Shown here: positions 50,539 to 59,896 of the stretch, in pieces
How positions within the stretch are numbered: the first letter of the stretch is position 1
How the letters are laid out: every line of letters begins with the position of its first letter
Source: Saccharopolyspora flava
Lineage (GTDB): Bacteria > Actinomycetota > Actinomycetes > Mycobacteriales > Pseudonocardiaceae
Reading direction: 5' to 3'
Assembly (NCBI RefSeq): GCF_900116135.1
Contig: NZ_FOZX01000002.1
Span: 1 to 64,000 of the forward strand
Length of the DNA stretch: 64,000 nt
Translations under genes and position numbers: made by a program
The notes under the pieces: generated by a model
Databases searched by the model: none
Seen by the model: only the letters and a program-made list of their open reading frames with translations
What the model was told of the DNA's origin: nothing

Positions 50539-51318
50539 TCAGTGGCGGAGTTGGTGGTGGATTGCTGTGGCTGCTTCGGTGAGGGGGGTTCGGGTTTCCT
50601 CGGTCCAGTTCGGGCCGCAGCGGGGGGTGGGGGCTGAGACGGACATGCCGGCGACGACGTGGCCGGCGTGGTCGCGGATCGGGACGGCAAGGCAGCGGCA
50701 GCCGATGATGTACTCCTCGTCGTCGGTGGCGTAGCCGTCGCGGCGGACCTGGTCGAGCTGGGCGAGGAGTTCGCCGAGGTCGGTGATGGTGTGGTCGGTG
50801 AAGCGCTCGAGCTCGACGTCGGTGTAGCGGGCGGCGATCTCGTCGTCGTCGAGCCCGGCCAGCAGCGCTTTGCCGAGGGCGACGGAGTGGGCGGGCAGCC
50901 GCATCCCGACGGCGGAGACGAGCTTCATCGGCTGCGGGGATTCGGCGATGGCGATGTAGACGTTCTCGATGCCGTCGAGCCGGGACAGCTGCACGGTCTC
51001 GCCGGTCTGCTGCGCGAGGCGTTCCATCAGCGGCAGCGCGAGCCCGACGATGTCGCGGTGCCCGGTGTAGCCCTGCCCGACGGTCCAGGCCTTGAGCCCG
51101 AGCCCGTAGGTGCGGGTGGTGGGGTCGAATTCGGCGAAGCCGCGGTGCACGAGGGTGCCGAGGAGGCCGTGCACGCTGGAGAGCGGGAGCCGCAGCGTCT
51201 CGGCGATGTCGCTGAGCCGGTGCCTGCCCCGGGAGAGCAGCTCGAGAATGATCAGCGCCCGGTCCGCCGATTTCACCAGGTTGTGCCCGTTCGGGCTGGA
51301 CGCGCTCTCCGCCGTCAC
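50539..51318 (-). CDS. IclR-family transcriptional regulator
   Basis: A 259-aa regulator. The N-terminal winged helix (SADRALIILELLSRGRHRLSDIAETLRLPLSSVHGLLGTLVHRGF) and C-terminal ligand-binding domain (RLDGIENVYIAI, GMRLPAHSVALGKALLAG, YATDDEEYIIGCRCLAVPIRD) fit IclR closely. The GTG at 51318 is chosen because AGGAGG lies nine bases upstream; the frame continues further without homology. The target is unknown; no catabolic operon is divergent from it. The 213 bp upstream hold a GC-rich inverted segment near 51465-51530. Confidence 0.9.
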   Translation of the reverse strand: MTAESASSPNGHNLVKSADRALIILELLSRGRHRLSDIAETLRLPLSSVHGLLGTLVHRGFAEFDPTTRTYGLGLKAWTVGQGYTGHRDIVGLALPLMERLAQQTGETVQLSRLDGIENVYIAIAESPQPMKLVSAVGMRLPAHSVALGKALLAGLDDDEIAARYTDVELERFTDHTITDLGELLAQLDQVRRDGYATDDEEYIIGCRCLAVPIRDHAGHVVAGMSVSAPTPRCGPNWTEETRTPLTEAATAIHHQLRH

Positions 51319-51531
51319 CCCTCGAATCCTCCTGCTCTTCGTCGTCCCGCCCCACCCGGAGCGGAACCTACCGAACAGTACAGCGGGCGCGCGGCGGCCG
51401 CGCGGCTCCATCTGCGAGGGGTGTTCGGACGTGCGGAAGGCCGTGGACGGCGAGCGAGCGTCCACGGCCTTCGCGTTCCTGGAGGGGCCCGGCCGGGGCC
51501 AGCGGGATGACAACCCCGGCCGGGCCGCTCG

Positions 51532-52320
51532 TCAGGAGTTGATCTGCTCGGTGATCACGTCGTTGTAGGCGCCGACGCGGGCGTAGATGCCCGGGTAGCC
51601 GGGCTGCGCGCAACCCTGGCCCCAGGACACGACGCCGATGAGGCGGCCGTCGGCGACCATCGGGCCGCCGGAGTCGCCCTGGCAGCTGTCGATGCCGCCT
51701 TCCGGCACGCTGGCGCAGACCATCGACTCGTTGCTGTACTCCGGGTACGCCTTGGAGCAGGTCTCGTCGGCGTTGACCGGCAGCTGAGCCATCTGCAGGT
51801 GGTCGGCCTGCTGGCCGCCCTCGGAGGTGTTGCCCCAGCCGAGGATGGTGGCCTGGGTGTCGGGCGCGTAGGCCGCGTCGTCGGCGGTGGCGAGCTCGAT
51901 GGGCGCTTCCTGCACCGGGGCGGCGAGGGTCAGCACCGAGACGTCGAAGCCCTTGGTGGCGTCGGTGTACTCGGGGTGCATCCAGATGTTGCTGACGTCC
52001 GACACCGTGCCCTCGTTGGAGCTCATGGTGGTGCGGCCGCTGACGACCTTGATGTCGCCGGCCTGCTGGCCGTCGGTGCAGTGGGCGGCGGTGAGGACCT
52101 TGGTCGGCGACACGATCGAGCCGCCGCAGAACTGCTGGCCGTCCGGCGTGGTCAGCGCGACGACGAACGGGTGGTCGGCGATCTCGGCGTCCTGGCCGCC
52201 GACGATGTACGGGTTGACGTCGGCGGGCGCCGCCTGCGCGACGGAGGCCGAGGTCAGCGCGGCAACGGCGATCGCAGCGACACCGGCGAACCGGGCGAGG
52301 CGACGTGGGGCATCGACCAT
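51532..52320 (-). CDS. secreted trypsin-like serine protease
   Basis: Chymotrypsin-fold S1 protease (262 aa). The Sec signal peptide ends near residue 30 (SVAQA), a short propeptide APADVNPY follows, and the mature enzyme begins IVGG at residue 39. The catalytic triad is His80 (TAAHC), Asp126 (FDVSVL) and Ser217 (GDSGGP). Asp211, six residues before the Ser, predicts trypsin-like cleavage after Arg or Lys, as in Streptomyces griseus trypsin. Three disulfide pairs are plausible. The ATG has AAGGAG upstream. It is preceded by an AT-rich promoter region. Confidence 0.95.
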   Translation of the reverse strand: MVDAPRRLARFAGVAAIAVAALTSASVAQAAPADVNPYIVGGQDAEIADHPFVVALTTPDGQQFCGGSIVSPTKVLTAAHCTDGQQAGDIKVVSGRTTMSSNEGTVSDVSNIWMHPEYTDATKGFDVSVLTLAAPVQEAPIELATADDAAYAPDTQATILGWGNTSEGGQQADHLQMAQLPVNADETCSKAYPEYSNESMVCASVPEGGIDSCQGDSGGPMVADGRLIGVVSWGQGCAQPGYPGIYARVGAYNDVITEQINS

Positions 52321-52587
52321 CGTGAATCTCCTTGTCCGAAGGTCATGCCACGAGAAATCCAGCCGAAGGCCTGCCTTCCCCCAACCGGCTCCCCGCAGCA
52401 ATCTTGATCGAACACTAACCAACCGAAGAACAACCGCGAAACCCAAGCTTTTTCCCGCTTTTCCCCATTAACCCGCAGGTCACAGCCCTTCACACAACCA
52501 GAAAAAATCAACAAGAAGGCGACAATTGCTCACCACGAAAAAGCCAACAGAAGCACCAAGAGCACAAGCCCAACCAACACCGTCAGG
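52321..52587. other. AT-rich promoter region of the protease gene
   Basis: First part of a 734-bp gene-free interval (52321-53054). Bases 52400-52560 are much more AT-rich than the surroundings, with several A runs. No gene is supported. The rest of the interval holds the long dispersed repeat, a terminator, and about 220 bp (52830-53054) with no feature I can support. Confidence 0.5.
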
Positions 52588-52756
52588 CAACCGCCGAAGG
52601 CGGTTTCTCACTACCCCACCTAAGGCACTGGCACCGCCGGGGGTTCTGAGCGGCTTCGTGGCGAGCACGCCGCGACGCCGTGTATTGGACATACATAAGT
52701 CGTGGCGCGCGGAGTCCACGGAGCCGCTCAGGTTCCCCTACCCGCACCGCCCAGCA
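52588..52756 (+). repeat. long structured dispersed repeat, copy 1 of 2
   Basis: About 165 bp, matching the reverse complement of 63488-63650. It begins with a small hairpin (ACCGCCGAAGGCGGT), then a conserved block with CTGGCACCGCC, a 14-bp stem GAGCGGCTTCGTGG / CCACGGAGCCGCTC enclosing CGTGTATTGG and ACATACAT, and ends in CCGCACCGCC. The stem has a T-G pair that works as U-G in RNA only on the strand given here. Confidence 0.8.
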
Positions 52757-52790
52757 ACAAGACCATCGTCCTTAGACCCGAAGGGTCACC

Positions 52791-52829
52791 AAAAAGATGC
52801 CCTCGGCGCACCCCGATTGCGCCGAGGGC
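52791..52829 (-). terminator. intrinsic terminator reading leftward
   Basis: A perfect 12-base stem (GCCCTCGGCGCA at 52799-52810 with TGCGCCGAGGGC at 52818-52829) is followed on the - strand by TCTTTTTGG. It would end the response regulator/kinase transcript about 225 bp beyond its stop. Confidence 0.75.
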
Positions 52830-53054
52830 ACCTTCGTTTCGGCCGGACCCCTCCGACCAGTTCGCGCCATCGATCCCCGAACCGACGGCGCCGACGCGTT
52901 CCCGGCCCCGACAACCGTGTGGAACGCGTCTCCTATGGTGTACCGATCTTGGGTGGAATATTCCAGAGCCGATCGGCGGACCTCACTCGATTGATCGTTA
53001 AACCTGTTGGCCCAATCCACTCGGATGGCCTAGTGACAGCCGCTGTGCCGTGCG

Positions 53055-53714
53055 TCACCGGGGCACGAGTCCGGCGTCGTAGGCGAGCAGTCCGGCCTGC
53101 AACCGGTTTTCGCAGTCGAGCTTGACGAGCATCCGCGAGACGTAGGACTTCACGGTGGCTTCCGACAGGTGCAGCCGGGAGGCGATCTGCGCGTTGGACA
53201 TGCCGCGGCCGAGGCAGGTGAGCACGTCGGTCTCGCGCTCGGTGAGGTCGCGGGTGATCCGCAGGGCGCGTTCGCGGGCGGTCTGCTCGCCTCCGGTGGC
53301 GGCGAGCAGCCGGCGCTTGGCTTCCTCGGACAGCACGGTGTGCCCGTCGGCGGCGACGCGCACGAGGCCGATGAGGTCGTGCGGCGGCGTGGATTTCACC
53401 AGGAACCCGACGGCTCCGGCGCGCAGGGCGCGCAGCACGTACTGGTCGGCGTCGAAGGTGGTCAGGGCGACGACGGACGGGTGCTCGGGCATCCGGCAGA
53501 TCCGCTCGGTGGCGGTGAGCCCGTCGACGCCGGGCATCCGCAGGTCCATGAGCACGACGTCGGGCCGGTGCCGGACGACGGCTTCGACGGCGGCGGCGCC
53601 GTCCTGGGCCTCGTCGACGACGTCGATGTCGGGCGCGGAGCCGAGGATGGTGCGCAGGTGCGCGCAGACCATCGGCTCGTCGTCGACGACGAGCACGCGG
53701 ATCGTCTCAGGCAT
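53055..53714 (-). CDS. NarL/LuxR-type response regulator
   Basis: A 219-aa response regulator. The receiver domain has VVDDEP, phosphoacceptor Asp57 in DVVLMDLRMPG, and Lys in GFLVKST. The C-terminal LuxR domain is LTERETDVLTCLGRGMSNAQIASRLHLSEATVKSYVSRMLVKL. The start overlaps the kinase stop by 8 bp, so the two form a coupled operon and a cognate pair. Regulon unknown. Confidence 0.93.
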   Translation of the reverse strand: MPETIRVLVVDDEPMVCAHLRTILGSAPDIDVVDEAQDGAAAVEAVVRHRPDVVLMDLRMPGVDGLTATERICRMPEHPSVVALTTFDADQYVLRALRAGAVGFLVKSTPPHDLIGLVRVAADGHTVLSEEAKRRLLAATGGEQTARERALRITRDLTERETDVLTCLGRGMSNAQIASRLHLSEATVKSYVSRMLVKLDCENRLQAGLLAYDAGLVPR

Positions 53715-54939
53715 CGGCGCTCTCCTCGGTGGGCACGTACCCGGGCAGTATGGCCTCGACTTCGAACCCGCCGCCGTCGACGGGCTCGGCGCGGAAGGTG
53801 CCGCCGACGAGCTCGACCCGCTGCTGGAGCCCGAGCAGTCCCACTCCCCCGCCGCTGTCGTTCGGCTCGCGGGGACCGGCGGTGGCGGTGTTGCGGACGA
53901 GCACGCGCACCCGGTCGTCGCTGTGCAGGACGCGCACGTCGACGTGGGCTCCGGGCGCGTGCTTGTGCGCGTTGGTCAGCCCTTCCTGCACGACGCGGTA
54001 GGCGGTGCGGGCGACCGCGGAGGTCACCGGACCCGGGCGTCCGTCCACAGTGAACCGGACGGACATGCCGACGGCTTCGGACTGGGCGACGAGCTCGTCG
54101 AGGTCGGGCAGGGACGCGGGCGGGTCGGCGCGGTGGTCCTGCGGTTCGGTCTCGCTGCGGCGCAGCACGCCGACGAGATCGCGCAGCTCGGTGAGCGCTT
54201 GGCTGCCGCTGGCGCGCAGCTCCTCGGCGGCCCGGCGCACGGCCGGGTCCTCGCCGGCTACGGCCAGGGCGCCGGCTTGCAGCACCATCAGGTTGATCCG
54301 GTGGGTGACGACGTCGTGCATCTCCACGGCCAGCCGCGCTCGCTCGTCGGCGCGGGCCTGCTCGGCGCGCAGCTCCTGCTCGCGCTCGGCGCGTTCGGCG
54401 CGGTCGCGCAGCCCGAGCGCGGACAGGCCGAGCAGGACCGGGACGATCGACCACAGCGCCCCGCCGAGCACGGTGTCGGTGTCGGGGAAGGTCCAGGGGC
54501 GCAGGCACACCAGCGTCACGAACCCGATCAGCACCCACATCAGCCACCGGGCGCGGCGCTGGTAGACGACGGCGGCGTAGACCACCAGCGGCGTCAGGCC
54601 GGGTGCCCACGGGTCCGACGGCAGGTTGATCTGCAGGAACGGCCCGGGTCCGAACGCGATGAGCAGGGCCTGCGCCACCGAGATCACGGCGACCGGCCAC
54701 AGCAGGGCCATCGGGTAGCGGCGGCGCGCGAGGAGTCCGATGCCGAGGGCCGTGTTGAGCAGGTGCGCGAGCCAGAGGCCGCCGATCCAGTCGTACCTCT
54801 CGATCCCGGGCACGCCCGGGTAGAGCCTGCCGAGGGTCCACACGAACACGTGCAGCCCGACGACGAGCGCGATGTCGAAGACCGCCTCGCGCCGGTCGTT
54901 CCACAGCAGCCGCCACCACGGGTGTTCCACAGCTCCCAC
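53707..54939 (-). CDS. two-component histidine kinase (HisKA_3)
   Basis: Cognate kinase of the regulator above (410 aa). Five hydrophobic segments span about 20-180. The dimerisation helix has LAVEMHDVVTHR with phosphoacceptor His208, the N box is VVQEGLTNAHKHAP and the G box is GVGLLGLQQRVELVGG. The GTG at 54939 is one of two possible starts; the other, at 54930, would lose three residues. It is divergent from the glycosyltransferase gene across about 170 bp. Confidence 0.9.
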   Translation of the reverse strand: MGAVEHPWWRLLWNDRREAVFDIALVVGLHVFVWTLGRLYPGVPGIERYDWIGGLWLAHLLNTALGIGLLARRRYPMALLWPVAVISVAQALLIAFGPGPFLQINLPSDPWAPGLTPLVVYAAVVYQRRARWLMWVLIGFVTLVCLRPWTFPDTDTVLGGALWSIVPVLLGLSALGLRDRAERAEREQELRAEQARADERARLAVEMHDVVTHRINLMVLQAGALAVAGEDPAVRRAAEELRASGSQALTELRDLVGVLRRSETEPQDHRADPPASLPDLDELVAQSEAVGMSVRFTVDGRPGPVTSAVARTAYRVVQEGLTNAHKHAPGAHVDVRVLHSDDRVRVLVRNTATAGPREPNDSGGGVGLLGLQQRVELVGGTFRAEPVDGGGFEVEAILPGYVPTEESADA

Positions 54940-55111
54940 GGTAGGCGCAGCGGCCCGCCGCACCCGGTGAGAACCACCGCACGACCCGCAGGAGTAGACG
55001 AAGGTTGCGGGTGCCCGCAACCTTCGCCGCGCACGAACTCGACGAACAGCGGTGGTGGGCCGTGCGCGCACCGCGCTTCACTGGTGGCACACCGCGATTC
55101 CTGGGGGAACG

Positions 55112-56614
55112 ATGATCATCGATCAGACCGAGCGGTCGAACGCGAGCTCGAGACGTCCGCCGCACCCGTGGGCGATGTGGCCGACGCTGAGCATCGCCGG
55201 GGTCCTGACCGTCGCGCACGCCGTCATGGGGGCGTTCGGCGACTACTGGATCGACGAGGTCTACATGCTCGCGGCCGGGCGCTTCCACCCGGACTGGGGC
55301 TACGCCGACCAGCCGCCGCTGGTGCCGATGATCGGTGCCGCGATGGACTTCCTGGCACCGGACTCGATGTTCGTGCTGCGGCTGCCGGTCGCGCTGGCCA
55401 CCGGCGCGACGGTCGTGCTCGTCGCGCTGCTGGCGCGCGAGTTCGGCGCCGACCGGAGGGCGCAGACGATCGCCGCGCTGGCCGGCGGAACCGGTCTGTG
55501 GGCGAACCTGGTGGGGCACTGGCTGGCGCCCTACAGCTTCGAGCCGCTGCTGTGGACGGCGCTGTTCCTGCCGCTGGTGCGCTGGCTGCGGCAGCACTCG
55601 CAGGGCGTCGCCGACGACCGGCTGCTGCTGGTGTTCGGGCTGGTGCTGGGCATCAACCTGCAGGCGAAGTTCCAGGTCGCGATCCTGTGCGCGGCGATGC
55701 TGCTGAGCACCCTGGTGGTCGGGCCGCGCGCGCTGCTGGCCCGGCCGAAGCTGTGGGCGGGCGCCGGGATCGCGCTGGTCATCGCCTCGCCCGCGCTGAT
55801 CTGGCAGGCGCTGCACGGCTGGCCGCAGCTGGAGATGGCGCGGGTCGTGGCCGCCGAGTCGCCGATTTTGTCGGGCGGTCGCAGCGGCACGGCCGTGATG
55901 CTGCTGCTGTACTCCGGGGTGCTGGGCACCGCGCTGGTGCTGATCGGCCTGTGGCTGCTGCTGACGAAGACGTGGCTGCGCCCGTACCGGATGTTCGCGC
56001 TGGCGATGATCGCGCTGTGGATCTTCTTCGTCGTCACCGCGGCGCGGCCCTACTACCTGATCGGGATGTACGGGCTGCCGATCGCGGCGGCCGTCGTGGG
56101 GTTGCAGCGCAGGCGCGAGACCAAGCCGTCCCGCTGGGGGTGGGCGGCTTGGCCGGTCTACGCGGCGACCGCGCTGGCGGCCGGAGGCATGATCTTCTCC
56201 GCTGACGCGATCAACCGCGGGTTCTCCACGGAGATCATCCACACGCACGGCGATCGGGTCAGCGACGGCATCGCCCGGAAGGTCTCCGACGTCTACCTGT
56301 CGCTGCCCGCCGAGCAGCGCTCGCGCACCGCGGTCGTCGGCGACAGCTACATCTCCGCCTCGATGCTCGACATCGGCAGCAGGCACCACCCGCTGCCGGA
56401 GGTGTACAGCCCGCACCGCGGCTACGGGTTCTTCGGCCACCCCGACGACGGGGTCGACACGATCGTGCTGTTCGCGCGCAAGGCCGACGAGGCCCGGCCG
56501 TTCTTCACCGACGCCCGGCTGGTCACCGACGACGGTGACCTGAAGGTGTGGGTGCTGAGCGGGCGCACCGTGCCGTGGGAGCAGATCTGGCCCGCGGTGA
56601 CGACGATGCAATGA
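55112..56614 (+). CDS. membrane glycosyltransferase (GT-C, ArnT/PMT-like)
   Basis: A 500-aa integral membrane protein with about ten hydrophobic segments and the GT-C acidic motif GDYWIDEVYMLAAGR in the first outer loop, followed by DWGYADQPPL as in the PMT_2/ArnT family. These enzymes transfer a sugar from a polyprenyl phosphate to a lipid, protein or polymer outside the membrane. The C-terminal soluble part (about 375-500) contains VVGDSYISASML. The ATG has GGGGGAACG upstream. Acceptor unknown. The following PH-domain gene may start at an overlapping ATGA. Confidence 0.85.
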   Translation: MIIDQTERSNASSRRPPHPWAMWPTLSIAGVLTVAHAVMGAFGDYWIDEVYMLAAGRFHPDWGYADQPPLVPMIGAAMDFLAPDSMFVLRLPVALATGATVVLVALLAREFGADRRAQTIAALAGGTGLWANLVGHWLAPYSFEPLLWTALFLPLVRWLRQHSQGVADDRLLLVFGLVLGINLQAKFQVAILCAAMLLSTLVVGPRALLARPKLWAGAGIALVIASPALIWQALHGWPQLEMARVVAAESPILSGGRSGTAVMLLLYSGVLGTALVLIGLWLLLTKTWLRPYRMFALAMIALWIFFVVTAARPYYLIGMYGLPIAAAVVGLQRRRETKPSRWGWAAWPVYAATALAAGGMIFSADAINRGFSTEIIHTHGDRVSDGIARKVSDVYLSLPAEQRSRTAVVGDSYISASMLDIGSRHHPLPEVYSPHRGYGFFGHPDDGVDTIVLFARKADEARPFFTDARLVTDDGDLKVWVLSGRTVPWEQIWPAVTTMQ

Positions 56615-56682
56615 GCCGAAACGCGAGCGGTGGCACCGCGATGTCGACACAATCGGCGGCACGTCCACGAAAGGGGCCCGAG

Positions 56683-57177
56683 ATGGCCGAGGAACTGCGG
56701 TTGCGCCCACCGCGCCACCGCGTGGAGAAGCGGGCGATCGGCTGGTGGACCGCCCAGGCCCTGGCCACGGCGCTGCCTCCGGTGATCGTGCTGGTGGTGC
56801 TGGGAATCCTGATCGCGCCGGCCCGCTTCTGGCTGCTGCTGCCCGCGGTGGTCCTCGCCGTGCTGGGAGCGGTCTACGTCGTGGTGATGCCGCAGTGGCG
56901 GTACCGCGTGCACCGCTGGGAGATCACCGACGACGCCGTCTACACCTCGGCGGGCTGGCTGCGGCAGGAGTGGCGGATCGCGCCGATGTCGCGGATCCAG
57001 ACCGTCGACACCGTGCGCGGGCCGATGCAGCAGCTGTTCGACCTCTCCAGCGTCACCGTCACCACCGCCTCGGCCGCCGGTCCGCTGACCATCGACGGCA
57101 TGGACCGGGAGCAGGCGGCGGCGGTCGTCGAGCAGCTCACCGCCACCACCCAGGCGACCCCGGGAGATGCGACATGA
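56683..57177 (+). CDS. bacterial PH-domain membrane protein (YdbS-like)
   Basis: A 164-aa protein with two N-terminal membrane segments (about 20-70) and a bacterial PH domain (WEITDDAVYTSAGWLRQEWRIAPMSRIQTVDTVRGPMQQLFDLSSVTVTTAS). The ATG at 56683 is chosen for AAAGGGG upstream; an ATG at 56611, overlapping the previous stop as ATGA, would add 24 residues. It overlaps the next gene by 4 bp. The YdbS/YdbT pair of B. subtilis is linked to envelope stress resistance; function here is inferred from that. Confidence 0.85.
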   Translation: MAEELRLRPPRHRVEKRAIGWWTAQALATALPPVIVLVVLGILIAPARFWLLLPAVVLAVLGAVYVVVMPQWRYRVHRWEITDDAVYTSAGWLRQEWRIAPMSRIQTVDTVRGPMQQLFDLSSVTVTTASAAGPLTIDGMDREQAAAVVEQLTATTQATPGDAT

Positions 57178-58694
57178 ACGTCGTCGACGGGCAGTGGCAC
57201 CGGCTGGACGTGAAGGCCGTTCCCGCGTCGGCCGCCCTCGTCGCCGCGCCGGCGCTGCCGACGCTGCTGGTCATGGTCCTGGCCGGGGCGGGGACGACCG
57301 CGGTGCTCATCGCGTTCCTGGCCGCGCTCGGCGCCGCGGCGCTCATCGTCGGCGGCGCGACCTACGAGCGGGTGTTCTTCCGCTACCGGATCACCGGCGA
57401 GCGGTTCGAGCAGCGCCAGGGCGGGGTGTTCCGCAACCACCGGTCGATCCCGCGCGACCGGATCCGCACCGTCGACATCACCGCCGCCCCGCACGAGCGG
57501 CTGTTCGGCATCGCGACGGTGAAGGTGAGCACCGGGGCGCAGGCCGACGAGGCGACCATCAAGCTCCAGTCGATCTCCCGCGAGGACGCCGAATCGCTGC
57601 GCCGCAGCATGACCCTCGGCGACGGGTCCACTGTGGAGGAAGCACCGGACGAGGGCGTGCTGTCGCGGCTGAAGCCGCGGTGGCTGGGCTACTCGGCGCT
57701 GACCGTCTCGCTGATGCTGGTGGTGTGGGGCGCGATCGGCTCGGCCGTCGGTTCCTTCGACGACCTGCTGCGCAAGTGGGGTGTGTTCCAGGCGCTCGGC
57801 GGGGTCGTCGTGACCCTGGGCATCGTGGCGTTCGCGCTGGTCGTGGCCGGGATCGCGCTGCTCGTCGGGGTCGTCGGGGCGTTCCTGCTGTCGCTGGAGA
57901 TGTGGTGGGGCTACCAGCTCAGCCGCGAGCCCGGCACGCTGCGCGTCAAGCGCGGCCTGCTCACCACGCGCTCGCTGTCGCTGGAGGAGCGCCGGTTGCG
58001 CGGCGTCGAGCTCGGCGAGCCGCTGCCGCTGCGGCTGGCGGGCGGCGCCCGGCTCGCGGCGGTCGCGACCGGGCTGCGGGACACCTCGCAGGACAAGAAG
58101 CAGCCGGAGAGCAAGATGCTGCTGCCTCCCGCGCCGCGCGCCGAGGCGCGACGGGTGGCGGCGGCCGTGCTGCGCGACCGGCCGTTCGACCTCGCCCTCA
58201 CCCCGCACCCGCGCGCGGCCCTGCGGCGGCGGATCGGCTGGGCGCTGTGGAGCGCGCTGGGCGTGGCCGTGGTGCTGGCGGTTCCAGCCGTGCCCGGCTG
58301 GATCCCGGTGTCGTTCGCCGTCGTGCTCGTGGTGCTCGCGCTGGCCGCCGGGATCGGTTTCGCCGTCGACGCCCACCGCGGCCTCGGGCACGCGATGGAC
58401 GAGCGATACCTGGTGGCGCGCAACGGGAGTGCGGCCCGGCGCACCGTCGCGCTGCAGCGCGAGAACATCATCGGCTGGCGGATCTCCCGCACGGTGTTCC
58501 AGCGCCGGGCCGACCTGATGACCGTGGGAGCCACGACCGCCGCCGGTTCGAGCCTCTACCGCGTCTACGACGTCGGCACCGGCGACGGCCTGGCGCTGGC
58601 CGACGAAGCCGTTCCCGGCCTCCTGGCGCCGTTCCTGGAAACCACTGCGGCTGAAAAGGTTTCGAGTTCTGACGGGGAGCGCCCCCCGAAATAA
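57174..58694 (+). CDS. bacterial PH-domain membrane protein (YdbT-like)
   Basis: A 506-aa membrane protein with repeated PH modules: YRITGERFEQRQGGVFRNHRSIPRDRIRTVDITAAPHERLFGIATVKV (about 65-112), a middle one near LRVKRGLLTTRSLSLEERRLRGVEL, and a C-terminal one near ERYLVARNGSAARRTVALQRENIIGW. Paired hydrophobic segments separate them. The ATG overlaps the preceding gene stop by 4 bp, so both are made together and probably form a complex. Its stop is 18 bp from the convergent DUF397 gene. Confidence 0.87.
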   Translation: MNVVDGQWHRLDVKAVPASAALVAAPALPTLLVMVLAGAGTTAVLIAFLAALGAAALIVGGATYERVFFRYRITGERFEQRQGGVFRNHRSIPRDRIRTVDITAAPHERLFGIATVKVSTGAQADEATIKLQSISREDAESLRRSMTLGDGSTVEEAPDEGVLSRLKPRWLGYSALTVSLMLVVWGAIGSAVGSFDDLLRKWGVFQALGGVVVTLGIVAFALVVAGIALLVGVVGAFLLSLEMWWGYQLSREPGTLRVKRGLLTTRSLSLEERRLRGVELGEPLPLRLAGGARLAAVATGLRDTSQDKKQPESKMLLPPAPRAEARRVAAAVLRDRPFDLALTPHPRAALRRRIGWALWSALGVAVVLAVPAVPGWIPVSFAVVLVVLALAAGIGFAVDAHRGLGHAMDERYLVARNGSAARRTVALQRENIIGWRISRTVFQRRADLMTVGATTAAGSSLYRVYDVGTGDGLALADEAVPGLLAPFLETTAAEKVSSSDGERPPK

Positions 58695-58712
58695 CGCGCT
58701 CCCCCGCCGGAT

Positions 58713-58907
58713 TCAGCCCTGGTCGAAGCGGCCGCTCTTGAGGCCGCCGACGAAGTCCTTCCACAACTGCGAGGCGATCTCGATGCGCCCCGCCCCCCGG
58801 TTCTTGGTGTCCCGCACACCAACGTGATCGGATCCGAAGCCGACCTCGACGCACTGCCCCTGCCCCTGCGACCGGGAACTCGTGCGCCAGCCGGATATGT
58901 GCGCCAT
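58713..58907 (-). CDS. DUF397 protein
   Basis: A 64-aa protein of the actinobacterial DUF397 family: GWRTSSRSQGQGQCVEVGF, then VGVRDTKNRGAG and a C-terminal SQLWKDFVGGLKSGRFD. It starts immediately after the XRE gene stop with no spacing, the usual pairing in streptomycetes and relatives. Such pairs act in development or as regulator/antagonist couples; the exact role here is unknown. Confidence 0.92.
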   Translation of the reverse strand: MAHISGWRTSSRSQGQGQCVEVGFGSDHVGVRDTKNRGAGRIEIASQLWKDFVGGLKSGRFDQG

Positions 58908-59756
58908 CTACAGCTCTCCTATGCGTTGTTGGATGAAATCGACCGAACCTTCGGGATCTACCGCGTGCGCCCTCAGATGATCCATCATCGTGGCGTAGTT
59001 CGTCAGCTCGATCTCGCGCTCGAGGTACAGGCCACCCACATGGGTTTCCAGGTACACCACGTCGGGGTCGATGTGGTTGGAGTAGCGCAGGATCACGAAC
59101 GGCCCGGCCTGCGCCGGATGCGCTCCGGCGTCCAGCGGCATCACCTGCAGCGTCACGTTCGGCAGCTGCCCCAGCTTGAGCATGTGCTCCAGCTGCCTGC
59201 GCAGCACGCCGTCACCGCCGACGCGGCGGCGCAGCGCGGCCTCGCCGACCACCGCCCACAGCTCCAGCGGGTTGTCGCCGGTGACCCGCTCCTGCCGCTG
59301 GATGCGCAGGTCCACCCGCCGCCCGATCTCCGCGTCGTGCGCGCGGATGAGCGTGGACTTGGTGATGGCGTAGGCGTATTCACGCGTCTGCAGCAGTCCG
59401 GGGATCGCCTCGGACTCGTAGGTGTGAATGCTGGAGGCCTCGGCTTCGAGACCCACGTAGGTCTCGTACCACTCCGGCAGCACGTCGCTGTAGGAGTGCC
59501 ACCAGCCGCGCTTGCGGGCGTCGCGGGCGAGGTTGATCAGCTTCTCCCGCTCGGCGCTGTCCACCCCGTAGAAGTCCAGCAACGCCGACACGTCACCGAC
59601 CGAGGGGGATCTCTTCGCGGTCTCGAATCGGCCGATCTTCGCCTGCGTGCAACCGAGATGGCTGGCCGCCTGCTGCTGCGTGACCTCCGAATGGGCGCGC
59701 AATCTGCGCAATTCGGCGGCCAGCCTCCGGCGACGCACCGTGGGACTGACTGTCAT
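58908..59756 (-). CDS. XRE-family regulator (DUF5753)
   Basis: A 282-aa regulator. The N-terminal helix-turn-helix (LRAHSEVTQQQAASHLGCTQAKIGRFETAKRSP) and large C-terminal DUF5753 domain (WYETYVGLEAEASSIHTYESEAIPGLLQTREYAYA, then VVGEAALRRRVGG) are typical. The ATG at 59756 follows GGGTGG; an in-frame ATG 9 bases upstream is possible. It forms a gene pair with the DUF397 gene. Confidence 0.92.
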   Translation of the reverse strand: MTVSPTVRRRRLAAELRRLRAHSEVTQQQAASHLGCTQAKIGRFETAKRSPSVGDVSALLDFYGVDSAEREKLINLARDARKRGWWHSYSDVLPEWYETYVGLEAEASSIHTYESEAIPGLLQTREYAYAITKSTLIRAHDAEIGRRVDLRIQRQERVTGDNPLELWAVVGEAALRRRVGGDGVLRRQLEHMLKLGQLPNVTLQVMPLDAGAHPAQAGPFVILRYSNHIDPDVVYLETHVGGLYLEREIELTNYATMMDHLRAHAVDPEGSVDFIQQRIGEL

Positions 59757-59896
59757 GCCACCCATCCTGCCCGGCCCACCACGACGAGTCACAACCTGAT
59801 CACCCGTACGACATCTTCACGCGGAAGCTTCTTGCCGGGATGCTGGTGCGCGGCGGCCCGAGCAGGAGGGCCGGACCGCCGCGGCGTGGGGGTGAC

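Noticed and set aside
52480..52719. Short frames with a shared NTRR-GVLATK-LRT-GGAS peptide in both long repeats
   Set aside because: The shared peptide follows from nucleotide similarity of the repeat. Changes do not prefer third positions, and the stem covariation explains conservation better.
52772..53020. Short - strand frame between the terminator and the response regulator gene
   Set aside because: It runs through the terminator hairpin, lacks a binding site and shows no coding bias.
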